Shown here piece by piece: positions 24,163 through 30,318 of a stretch of DNA of 33,027 nt. A program made the position numbers and the translations under genes. The notes below the pieces were generated by a model. It saw only the letters and a program-made list of their open reading frames with translations, was not told the origin of the DNA and searched no databases. The stretch spans positions 1-33,027 of the IMG/VR virus record IMGVR_UViG_3300030119_000978. One strand, given 5' to 3'. Numbering within the stretch: position 1 is the first letter of the stretch; every line of letters starts with the position of its first letter. Source of the DNA: a virus.

Positions 24163-24453
24163 TCAGTCCAGCGACTTGAGGCTTTCAAGCAAGTAGAAGG
24201 CAACGTGCCTGCGCGACTCGTAGAGAACCATGCCGGCATAAAACGACACCACGATACCGGCTAGGACGGCAAGTTTGCGCCCAAGCTCTCCTTCGCCGGT
24301 GCGCTCAGGAGCTCGGTTGCAAATCCATTTGAATACTAGGAGGCCGGGAAAAACCGTCAGGCCTATCGAACAAATGAAGATCGCCAAAACAATCACGCTG
24401 GCAACGAATTTCGCTGGAAAAGCAAATAGTAAGTCAAAGAGCCAGGCCGGCAT
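24163..24453 (-). CDS. Small membrane protein of unknown function
   Basis: The 96-aa protein has one long or two short membrane segments at about residues 13-44 (FVASVIVLAIFICSIGLTVFP), a basic loop with NRAPERTGEGELGRK, and another segment at 61-78 (LAVLAGIVVSFYAGMVLY). The ATG at 24453 has a strong GGGAGG 8 nt upstream, which fixes the start; longer in-frame versions are shadows. It stands alone between the control region and the divergent antirepressor operon and is less GC-rich than its neighbours, like a moron gene. The 14-nt element shared with the lipoprotein gene lies 45 nt upstream. An envelope-associated role such as superinfection exclusion is possible but not shown. Confidence 0.75.
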   Translation of the reverse strand: MPAWLFDLLFAFPAKFVASVIVLAIFICSIGLTVFPGLLVFKWICNRAPERTGEGELGRKLAVLAGIVVSFYAGMVLYESRRHVAFYLLESLKSLD

Positions 24454-24542
24454 ATTGACATCCTCCCGCAATGCGCGCAGTCTGCCACCGCTCCGCACGA
24501 ATGTGGAGTCCGGTTTGGTCGCCGGATCGCGAGCGCCCACAG
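24454..24542 (+). promoter_or_regulatory. Divergent promoter region (weak evidence)
   Basis: A consensus TTGACA lies at 24455-24460 on the plus strand, overlapping the start of the minus-strand membrane gene, but the hexamer 17 nt downstream (CAGTCT) is a poor -10. If used, it would drive transcription through the terminator at 24543-24565 into the C4 RNA and antirepressor genes. Confidence 0.25.
24498..24511 (-). promoter_or_regulatory. 14-nt shared element copy 2 (upstream of membrane-protein gene)
   Basis: Minus strand GGACTCCACATTCG, identical to 4791-4804, lies 45 nt before the start of the small membrane-protein gene. Confidence 0.45.
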
Positions 24543-24565
24543 CAGCGCTCTTTGCGCTGTTTTTT
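24543..24565 (+). terminator. Intrinsic terminator upstream of the C4 RNA
   Basis: A stem CAGCGC/GCGCTG with a 5-nt loop is followed at once by six T on the plus strand. This is a textbook rho-independent terminator. It lies 2 nt before the C4 RNA, so it either insulates the antirepressor operon from plus-strand read-through or acts as an attenuator in its leader. Confidence 0.8.
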
Positions 24566-24567
24566 AT

Positions 24568-24640
24568 GGGTGGCCCATCGGGAGGCGCTTGCGCCTGCCG
24601 TTCTCGCGACGGTCGACCAACCCGGTGAGGCCACCCACCA
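24568..24640 (+). ncRNA. C4-type antisense RNA controlling the antirepressor operon
   Basis: The segment folds into a three-way junction. The outer stem GGGTGGCC (24568-24575) pairs with GGCCACCC (24629-24636). Hairpin 1 is AGGCG (24583-24587) with CGCCT (24592-24596). Hairpin 2 is CCGT (24598-24601) with ACGG (24609-24612). The text CGGGAGGCG, CGCCTGCCG and CGGTCGACCAACCCGGT matches what I know of the C4 RNA family of phage P1/P7 and many prophages. C4 RNA silences translation of a short ORF to which the antirepressor gene is coupled, by pairing at two sites. Both are present here: loop 24601-24609 is complementary over 9 nt to 24659-24667, and CGACCAA (24614-24620) over 7 nt to 24643-24649. 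The downstream genes end with a BRO-type antirepressor, as expected. Confidence 0.82.
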
Positions 24641-24642
24641 GC

Positions 24643-24667
24643 TTGGTCGCTGGTTAACTCGCGAGAA
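24643..24667 (+). promoter_or_regulatory. C4 target sites before the antirepressor operon
   Basis: TTGGTCG (24643-24649) and TCGCGAGAA (24659-24667) are exact reverse complements of two single-stranded parts of the C4 RNA. The second contains the weak ribosome site (GAGAA) and ends 5 nt before the ATG at 24673, so pairing would block translation of the first gene and, through ATGA coupling, the antirepressor. Confidence 0.75.
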
Positions 24668-24672
24668 AACCC

Positions 24673-24891
24673 ATGCAAACACCCGATCCGATCCATGTCG
24701 CCGATCATCATGCCGGCGTCATCCACGATCTTGCCGCGCTCCTGCTGTCGCTGGCTGAGGCCTGCGAGGACGAGGAATGGCTGCGCCAGCGCGCCGGCGT
24801 CGTCGCCATGCTGCATCTGATGTCGGATGCCAGCCTCGCCGCCACGCGCGCGCTCGCGCCGCGCCCGGCCAATGTGAGGGCGATGCAATGA
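24673..24891 (+). CDS. Small icd-like protein, first gene of antirepressor operon
   Basis: The 72-aa protein is helical and acidic (GVIHDLAALLLSLAEACEDEEWLRQRAGVVAMLHLM). It is the direct target of the C4 RNA, taking the place of icd in phage P1, whose translation is needed for the coupled antirepressor gene. It resembles the next protein: the pattern LL-x8-D-x2-WL-x2-R recurs. That suggests a tandem duplication. It overlaps the next gene by 4 nt (ATGA). No enzymatic motif is seen. It may serve mainly as a translated leader or may itself act on the host. Confidence 0.75.
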   Translation: MQTPDPIHVADHHAGVIHDLAALLLSLAEACEDEEWLRQRAGVVAMLHLMSDASLAATRALAPRPANVRAMQ

Positions 24892-25100
24892 GCAGCTTCG
24901 AGACCGCCAACGACACCGCCGTCCTGCTCGACATGATCGCCACCTATGCGGACAATGCCGACGACAGGGCATGGCTGGAGGCCCGCTCCGTGCTGATCGA
25001 GATGATGGCCGGTGCACGCGCCCGCCTGCTGATCGCGGCGCAAGACATCGACAGCACGGACCTTGCCGCCCGTCACACCGCACCGGAGGGGATGCAATGA
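24888..25100 (+). CDS. Small helical protein, paralogue of the preceding gene
   Basis: The 70-aa protein (LLDMIATYADNADDRAWLEARSVLIEMMAGARARLLIAAQDID) aligns with the upstream protein around the D-x-WL-x2-R helix, and both end with MQ before an ATGA junction. It overlaps both neighbours by 4 nt and so links C4-controlled translation to the antirepressor. Function is unknown. Confidence 0.75.
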   Translation: MSSFETANDTAVLLDMIATYADNADDRAWLEARSVLIEMMAGARARLLIAAQDIDSTDLAARHTAPEGMQ

Positions 25101-25945
25101 GTGCCCTCGCCATCTTCGTCTTCGAGGATATGCCGCTGCGTATACTCGACCGCAACGGCGAGCCGTGGTTCGTTGCCAGAGATGTCTGCACGATCCTCGA
25201 CATCAAGAACGTCACTCAGGCGCTGGCACCTCTCGATCCCGACGAACGGTCTATGTTGAACATAGGGCGACAGGGCGAAACCAACCTCATTTCCGAGGGC
25301 GGTTTCTACACGCTGACCGTCAGGTCGAAAAAGGCCATGACACCGGGCACCGTGCAGCATCGATTTCGCAAGTTCGTGACATCCGAGGTCCTGCCGCAGA
25401 TCCGCCGCACCGGGGCCTATGCCCCGGCGGCCGCCATCGAGGCCGAGCCCGTTGCGGCCGTCGAGCGGCGGCAGGCACTGGAGATGGTGCGCGAGGCGCG
25501 CCAGCTCTACGGCCCGGCGCGCGCCCGCCGCCTGTGGGAGACCCTGCCGGCGCTGCCGCCCGTGCCGGCCGCTCCGAAGCCCGCCCATATCGAGGCGGCC
25601 GAGGATTGCCTGTCGCACCTGATGGACTGGCGCAGCAACGGGGGCATGACCGTGCGCGAGCTGATCAACGAGGCGATGGCCGACAACACGGCCGCGCTGC
25701 TGATCCTGCGGGATCTCGGCATCCGCGTCGTCGCGGATCTCGAGATGGGCGACGGCATCGTCATCGCCAACAGCTACAACGGGGTGAGGGACCTGTTCCG
25801 GCAGACCATATGGGCGAAGGGCCGGCACCGGGCGGCGCTGCGGGCGCTGGACGGCGCGGCACCCTACAAGGCCCTCAAATACGGCGACAGACACGCCTCG
25901 CTCGGCACCTTCCTGCCGCTGGAAACCGTTGCAGAGAGCTTCTGA
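25097..25945 (+). CDS. BRO-N family antirepressor
   Basis: The 282-aa protein has a BRO-N domain at residues 4-107: LRILDRNGEPWFVARDVCTILDIKNVTQAL, then NLISEGGFYTLTVRSKK and RFRKFVTSEVLPQIRRTGAY are its conserved blocks. After a Pro/Ala-rich linker, residues 165-282 form a second domain (SNGGMTVRELINEAMADNTAALLILRDLGIRVVADLE) of unknown family. Phage antirepressors with BRO-N bind and inactivate the prophage repressor and trigger the lytic cycle. The C4 RNA upstream and the ATGA-coupled small genes are the regulatory set-up known for ant genes. The repressor it would target is not in the window. Confidence 0.88.
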   Translation: MSALAIFVFEDMPLRILDRNGEPWFVARDVCTILDIKNVTQALAPLDPDERSMLNIGRQGETNLISEGGFYTLTVRSKKAMTPGTVQHRFRKFVTSEVLPQIRRTGAYAPAAAIEAEPVAAVERRQALEMVREARQLYGPARARRLWETLPALPPVPAAPKPAHIEAAEDCLSHLMDWRSNGGMTVRELINEAMADNTAALLILRDLGIRVVADLEMGDGIVIANSYNGVRDLFRQTIWAKGRHRAALRALDGAAPYKALKYGDRHASLGTFLPLETVAESF

Positions 25946-25947
25946 CA

Positions 25948-25977
25948 GAGCGCGGGCGGCTTACGTGCCGCCTGCTC
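25948..25977. terminator. Hairpin between convergent antirepressor and helicase genes
   Basis: GGCGGC (25955-25960) pairs with GCCGCC (25967-25972) around TTACGT, and flanking GAGC/GCTC extend the stem. It fills the 30 nt between two convergent stop codons, the place for a bidirectional terminator. No T-run is present on either side. Confidence 0.5.
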
Positions 25978-27826
25978 AGTCCTTCGCCACCGGCATCAGG
26001 CGGTCCCAGGCGCCGAGGTCCACCAACAGGCAGAATTTCGCGGTGCGCTGGATCTTGACCGTGTGGTACCGCTGATCGAGCCCGCGCAACACGATGTCTT
26101 CGGGCGCCTGTTTCAGCGCTGCCCACCATCCACCCTCATAAAAATCGGTGTCGGCGAAGATCTTGGTCAGGGCAGGGTGTTTCGCCGGCACGGCGAGATA
26201 GGGACCGATCGCCGGTTCACCGGCCTTGCGCAGCCCGAGGCCGGCCAGCGCCAGGCGCTCACGCGCATAGCTGAGATCCAGGCTCGTTCCGTTCTCGAAC
26301 TCCTGCAGCACGCTTCCCACCGTCAGCCTGTCGCCGCCCCGGTGCGCGTCGATCGGCGCGGCGAGCAGGTGCTCCAGGCAGTCCTGCCATTTTTCGATCT
26401 GTTCCGCCCTCTCGGCTGAGGTGGCGGCGCGGATGATTTCCGCCAGCGCTTCCTGGTTGGAGACCTCAAGGCCCAGATCCTCCAGGACCTCGGGGCCCAC
26501 CAGCATCTCGGCCGCCGCGAGCAGCGTGCCGTAGGTGTCGATGGCGCGGGCATCGAATCCCGCCAGATGCAGCGTCTTGCGCCAGTCGGGCAGGATCCGC
26601 GTCCGGAACTCCTGCCAGCCGTCCATGATCTGGCGAAGTAACATCCGGCCATCGGTGTCGCGCACCACCGGCTCGCGGCCGTGCCCCTTGTCCAGTTTCT
26701 TGAGGTTCAGCACCGCCATGCGCGTTTTGTCCTGCTGGCCCATGGGCGGGGGCAGGATGGCGGAGAACATGAAGGAGCTGCGGGCCTGAAACGTGGTGCC
26801 GTCGTGGTTCTGTCCGCCGCGCGCCATCTTGCCACCGCTCGCGGCCAGGCGCGCAAGCTCGATGACGGCCGTCGCGCGGCTGCTTCCGCGCTTGGCCTCC
26901 AGCTCGTCCACCGTCACCGGCAAACTGTCCTGCTTGACGTGCTGGTAGATGCCGGCGGCCGTGGTGTCGACCAGGGCAATCAAACTGTCCCCCAGGATCG
27001 CCTCGACAATCCGGTGCAGCGTCGATTTGCCGACGCCGGCGCCGCCGGTCGTGAACACGATCGGCCGCCAGTCGAGCGCGCCGCCCATGAGCGCGCTTAC
27101 CATCCAGCCCAGGAACAGCACGGGGTCGAGGTACGGCCGCTCCCATTGCCAACTGCGCAGGTCCTCCAGGATGGAGAGCGCAGGGCTTTCCTCGCGCTCG
27201 ATCGGGGTTTCCCAGGGCCGGGTGATGTCGGGTGCGCGGGTGTAGAGATAGCCGCCGTGTTCGGCCGGCCGCGCCGCCTGCAACTCGCCGCGTTCGTCGA
27301 CCGACCACAGCCACTCGCCCGAGTTCCAGATGAACGCGCCCTGATCCGCCATCCAGCCGCCGCGCCCGCGCACGCGCCGGTTGGGATCGAACAGCCCGCG
27401 TCGCTTGCCCTCCGACACCAGGCAGATCATGGCCTTGTCGCGTTCGACGCGGTCGACACGATAGATCGGCTCGCCGTCCTCGTTGGTTCCCACTTTCTTG
27501 AATGCCGGCCAGGCCCAATACGCATAGTTGATCTGGGGCGCGAACAGGCTGGCGATAACGTGCATGTCCCACCGCTCGACGGCGTGGAGCTGCCCGGTGG
27601 CGGACAGGCAATAGGTCACCGTGCCGTTGTGGCCGAGCACCTGGACGGGACAGCCGGGCGGAAGGCAGTCCCAGGGCGCGCCGCCCCACTTGCCGGGGTT
27701 GATGCCCTCGCGCGGCAGGTTCGGGTCCGGATCCATCACGTCGGCGCGCTCATCGAGCGCGCGCATTGCCTCGATGAAATGCGCCCTGGTCGCCTGCTTG
27801 CCGACCTGTGTCTTGCGCCGTGCCAT
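25976..27826 (-). CDS. Replicative helicase-like ATPase (SF3/D5-type)
   Basis: The 616-aa protein has Walker A GGAGVGKST at residues 261-269 and Walker B-like VTVDELE at 304-310. A region with SSFMFSAILPPPMGQQDKTRMAVLNL follows, which fits a sensor-type segment of SF3 and D5-like phage helicases. The N-terminal 200 residues (GKWGGAPWDCLPPGCPVQVLGHNG and QINYAYWAWPAFKK) are a domain often fused to such ATPases in phage replication proteins. It likely loads at the origin with the Toprim primase encoded upstream. An intrinsic terminator lies between it and the upstream gene, so it may be transcribed separately or only with antitermination. GGCGGGA just before the ATG serves as ribosome site. Confidence 0.82.
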   Translation of the reverse strand: MARRKTQVGKQATRAHFIEAMRALDERADVMDPDPNLPREGINPGKWGGAPWDCLPPGCPVQVLGHNGTVTYCLSATGQLHAVERWDMHVIASLFAPQINYAYWAWPAFKKVGTNEDGEPIYRVDRVERDKAMICLVSEGKRRGLFDPNRRVRGRGGWMADQGAFIWNSGEWLWSVDERGELQAARPAEHGGYLYTRAPDITRPWETPIEREESPALSILEDLRSWQWERPYLDPVLFLGWMVSALMGGALDWRPIVFTTGGAGVGKSTLHRIVEAILGDSLIALVDTTAAGIYQHVKQDSLPVTVDELEAKRGSSRATAVIELARLAASGGKMARGGQNHDGTTFQARSSFMFSAILPPPMGQQDKTRMAVLNLKKLDKGHGREPVVRDTDGRMLLRQIMDGWQEFRTRILPDWRKTLHLAGFDARAIDTYGTLLAAAEMLVGPEVLEDLGLEVSNQEALAEIIRAATSAERAEQIEKWQDCLEHLLAAPIDAHRGGDRLTVGSVLQEFENGTSLDLSYARERLALAGLGLRKAGEPAIGPYLAVPAKHPALTKIFADTDFYEGGWWAALKQAPEDIVLRGLDQRYHTVKIQRTAKFCLLVDLGAWDRLMPVAKD

Positions 27827-27849
27827 TCCCGCCCCGTCGTCTGGTGATC

Positions 27850-27886
27850 AAAAAGCCGCCGGCAGCCCCTTGGAGCCGCCGGCGGC
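27850..27886 (-). terminator. Intrinsic terminator upstream of the helicase gene
   Basis: On the minus strand the perfect 9-bp stem GCCGCCGGC (27886-27878) and GCCGGCGGC (27863-27855) is followed by five T (27854-27850). It lies just after the 27907-28743 gene and 24 nt before the helicase start codon, i.e. inside an otherwise co-directional replication block. Confidence 0.85.
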
Positions 27887-27906
27887 ACAGTCCGTTGCCG
27901 GCCGCC

Positions 27907-28743
27907 TCAGCGCCCCTTGGCGGTCTCCGAAAGCGCCAGCGGCGCCTTCACGGTTTTCAGGGACAGCGTGCGCGGGTCGGGCGGCGGCGCGCCGGCCGCG
28001 CGCTCCGCATCGGTCGGCGCCGGATCGGCCTCGGCCGTGGCCTGACTGTCGGCGATCGCCAGCACGCACCGGAAGATCCGCACCTTGAACCGCAACAGCT
28101 CGTCGCCACCGCGCGCCTTGCCCTTCATCGAGAGATGCGTGAGCACCGCCTCGTCGCTCGCCTCCGGCGCGCGCCGCAGAAACCCGACCATGCACGCGGC
28201 CTGGTCGGCCAGACGGCACGGCTCGGCCGGGTCGGCATCCTCGCCGATCCAGCCGCGCACGGCCGCCCGCGTGGCCCGGAACGCCGCCCAGGCGGACAGG
28301 TCGCCACCGAACAGGGGCGGGGCGGGCTCACCGCTCACGGCCGCCGGCGATGCCGGTTCCTGCGCGGGCACCTGATCATACAGTTCAGCGAAGATGTCGG
28401 GCTTGCATGGATAAAACTCCCCGGCGACACCTCGAATGACGTAGTCGCCTTTGTCGACCCAGTGCGCACCCTCCAAGGTCGAGATGGTCAAGCACTGTCC
28501 ACGAGTGGGATGATCGTCCATGCTGGCCGGCGTCTTGCTGCCTCGGGTCCAGTCAATGATGGCGCGGTTGCTTTCGGGCGAACCGTCCGTAGCCACTGCC
28601 TCAACCTGCACACGCCGCTTCTCGTAGAGCCTCGGCGCGTAGTTGAGTTCACCGCTCACGGCCGCCGACCCATCCTTCCTTTCAGGCTGCAAGGCCGCCT
28701 GCTGATCTTTCGATTGCGCATTTTTCGGCTTTCCTTTCGCCAT
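27907..28743 (-). CDS. Mosaic replication-region protein with inserted YRKKPV-type domain
   Basis: The 278-aa protein has a Lys/Gln-rich head (1-30) and a segment at about 32-125: RLYEKRRVQVEAVATDG, CLTISTLEGAHWVDKGDYVIRGVAGEFYPCKPDIFAELYD. This segment is a widespread small phage domain normally found as an independent protein of about 100 aa. A helical domain follows (LADQAACMVGFLRRAPEASDEAVLTHLS, LRFKVRIFRCVLAIADSQ) of unknown function. Identical 19-bp direct repeats flank the inserted segment, exactly 107 codons apart, so the frame is kept. The start overlaps the primase stop (TGATG). A role with the primase is suggested by position only. Confidence 0.72.
   Translation of the reverse strand: MAKGKPKNAQSKDQQAALQPERKDGSAAVSGELNYAPRLYEKRRVQVEAVATDGSPESNRAIIDWTRGSKTPASMDDHPTRGQCLTISTLEGAHWVDKGDYVIRGVAGEFYPCKPDIFAELYDQVPAQEPASPAAVSGEPAPPLFGGDLSAWAAFRATRAAVRGWIGEDADPAEPCRLADQAACMVGFLRRAPEASDEAVLTHLSMKGKARGGDELLRFKVRIFRCVLAIADSQATAEADPAPTDAERAAGAPPPDPRTLSLKTVKAPLALSETAKGR
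28328..28346. repeat. 19-bp direct repeat, distal copy
   Basis: TCACCGCTCACGGCCGCCG is identical to 28649-28667. The copies are 321 nt (107 codons) apart and bracket the foreign-looking domain in the 278-aa protein; both encode AAVSGE. Confidence 0.85.
28649..28667. repeat. 19-bp direct repeat, proximal copy
   Basis: Second identical copy of the 19-mer at 28328-28346, at the N-terminal side of the inserted domain. Confidence 0.85.
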
Positions 28744-29867
28744 CACACATCTCCTTTGCCCAGGTCGTTGAAGTCGCTTCCGGCGTGGGGCTGCATCAGC
28801 TCCACCGGCTTTCCGCTGGCCTCCAGTTGCGCCAGCGCCTGTTCGAGCTGGCGTTGGGCCTGCGGCTTGTCCCAGTCGTTTTCGCCGGCGACGATGACGA
28901 CGGAGACGAAGTCGAAATTCACCGGCACGTTGCCGATGCCGGTGATGGAGCCGCCGGCGGCCACCCGCGCCTCGGGAATGTCGAGCGCCAGGCTCTCGCA
29001 GGTCTCGCAGCCCTCGCCGAGGATGAGCGGCGCCGGCCGGCGCGCCTCCCAGGGCGGCACGCCCTCGGGACCGTGCGAAATCCAGATCGCGGCGCCGGCC
29101 GTTGCCGCGCGCATCAGCCGCGGGGAACGCTTCGGCCCCAGATCCGCCTTGGTCGGCCGCACGGGGTCGAGGAACGTGCAATGAACCGCTCGGAACGCGC
29201 CAAGCGGCGTGCGCATGGCCGCGAGAACTCCCGGAAAGCAGGGGCCGGGCCGCGTCTTGATCCGCCGGCCCGTCGCCGGGTCCACCGTCCATTCGGCCGC
29301 CGTCCAGTATTCGAGCGACGGGGAAAACCGGAACGTTGTGCGGTCGAGATTCTGGATCCTGTCCAGGTCGATCGCGCGGGCGTGGAGGTATTCGCGCGCA
29401 TGGGCCTCCGCCGGCGTTCCGCTGCCGAGCGGCGCTCCGGACATGAACAGCTTTTCCGCCTGGCGCCGGTCCCATTCCGCGCGCTTGCGCGCCCGCTCGT
29501 CGTCTTCGGCCGCACGCACGCGCACCTGTTCGCTGTAGCGCCGGCGGTCCTCGATGCTCATGCGTTGCAGGCCGAGGAAATCGCGCGCCCATTGCAGCGC
29601 GCCCTTGAAGTCGGTCTGCAACAGGTATTCGACCAGGCCCAGCACGTCGCCCTTGTCGCCGCTGCGCCAGTCCTTCCAGGCGCCCTTGTCGCCGGTGACG
29701 GCCACCTTCAGCTCGGGCGTCTTCTTGTGATCGCCGGTCACCGGGTTGTTGGAAACCCAGAGCCGCCCCTGGCGGCGGCCGTCGGGCAGCAGCTTGCGGC
29801 ACAGGTCCTCGATGCGGTCCTTCAGGCCCTGCTTGATCTCTTCCACTTCGCGCCGGCGATCGGACAT
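28743..29867 (-). CDS. DNA primase with Toprim domain
   Basis: The 374-aa protein has a Toprim fold in its C-terminal third: APLILGEGCETCESLAL (catalytic Glu285 in EGCET), FVSVVIVAGENDWD (acidic cluster 329-333) and GSDFNDL (365-369). The N-terminal domain (EDLCRKLLPDGRRQGRLWVSNNP, WKDWRSGDKGDVLGLVEYL) corresponds to the CHC2-like primase zinc-finger fold but lacks the Cys/His zinc ligands. This is the DUF-type primase common in phages of alphaproteobacteria. It should synthesise RNA primers together with the helicase encoded downstream. The gene starts 2 nt after the previous stop and its own stop overlaps the next start. Confidence 0.85.
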   Translation of the reverse strand: MSDRRREVEEIKQGLKDRIEDLCRKLLPDGRRQGRLWVSNNPVTGDHKKTPELKVAVTGDKGAWKDWRSGDKGDVLGLVEYLLQTDFKGALQWARDFLGLQRMSIEDRRRYSEQVRVRAAEDDERARKRAEWDRRQAEKLFMSGAPLGSGTPAEAHAREYLHARAIDLDRIQNLDRTTFRFSPSLEYWTAAEWTVDPATGRRIKTRPGPCFPGVLAAMRTPLGAFRAVHCTFLDPVRPTKADLGPKRSPRLMRAATAGAAIWISHGPEGVPPWEARRPAPLILGEGCETCESLALDIPEARVAAGGSITGIGNVPVNFDFVSVVIVAGENDWDKPQAQRQLEQALAQLEASGKPVELMQPHAGSDFNDLGKGDV

Positions 29868-29869
29868 GG

Positions 29870-30079
29870 TCAGTTCTTCTGGCTTTCGACCAGGATGCGC
29901 AGGCGGCGGTTCTCTTCTTCGAGAGTTGCAACGATCCCAAGGGCCTCGTTCACTCCGCTGAAAGGACCGTGGCTCATACCGAGCACGTTGCGATCCGGAT
30001 GCCTGTAGCAGGCATCATGAGCAGCTTGGAGCGCTGCCAGAGCCCGGTTGTAATAGGGACGCTTTTCTTTTGCGCTCAC
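29870..30079 (-). CDS. Small hypothetical protein with C-terminal coiled coil
   Basis: The 69-aa protein has a GTG start at 30079 that forms a GTGA overlap with the preceding stop. Residues 50-66 (IVATLEEENRRLRILVE) look like a leucine-zipper-like coiled coil; the N-terminal half has PYYNRALAALQAAHDACYRHPDRN. No family is recognised. Confidence 0.7.
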   Translation of the reverse strand: MSAKEKRPYYNRALAALQAAHDACYRHPDRNVLGMSHGPFSGVNEALGIVATLEEENRRLRILVESQKN

Positions 30080-30318
30080 TGTGGCTTCTCCCTTTCTTCC
30101 ACGCGGAACGGAATGCCGACGGCCTCCTGCACCGCGTCCACATGGACGAGGATCCGCATGAACAGTTCGGCCGTCGCCGCCCGTGCGTTGGCATGGTCGG
30201 GCGAGCAACTGGCGAGCACCTGGCCGATCTGGTCGGCCAGCGCTTCGAGCACCGGGCGGGGATCCCGGCCGGCGCAGATGCGGTTGATTTCCGTGAAAAG
30301 ATCGTCGCTTTCGCTCAT
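30076..30318 (-). CDS. Small helical hypothetical protein
   Basis: The 80-aa, acidic, helical protein (MSESDDLFTEINRICAGRDPRPVLEALADQIGQVLASC) has no recognisable motif. Its start overlaps the methyltransferase stop by 4 nt (ATGA) and its stop overlaps the next start (GTGA), which is the main proof that it is a real gene. Part of the early replication operon. Confidence 0.7.
   Translation of the reverse strand: MSESDDLFTEINRICAGRDPRPVLEALADQIGQVLASCSPDHANARAATAELFMRILVHVDAVQEAVGIPFRVEEREKPQ

Noticed and set aside
24568-24640. tRNA gene: 73 nt, acceptor-like stem followed by ACCA
   Set aside because: There is no T-loop TTC motif in the right place, no conserved D-loop, and the anticodon arm cannot be placed; C4 RNA explains the same stems plus the downstream complementarity.
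24471-24758. Plus-strand ORF with VAHREALAPAVLATVDQPGEA, similar to annotated Ash-family proteins
   Set aside because: It is the translation of the C4 RNA region; conservation of this peptide in databases reflects RNA structure. It also crosses an intrinsic terminator and overlaps the real start at 24673.
26466-27689. Minus-strand 407-aa ORF overlapping the helicase gene
   Set aside because: Arg/Pro-rich out-of-frame reading of the helicase gene; Walker motifs are in the other frame.
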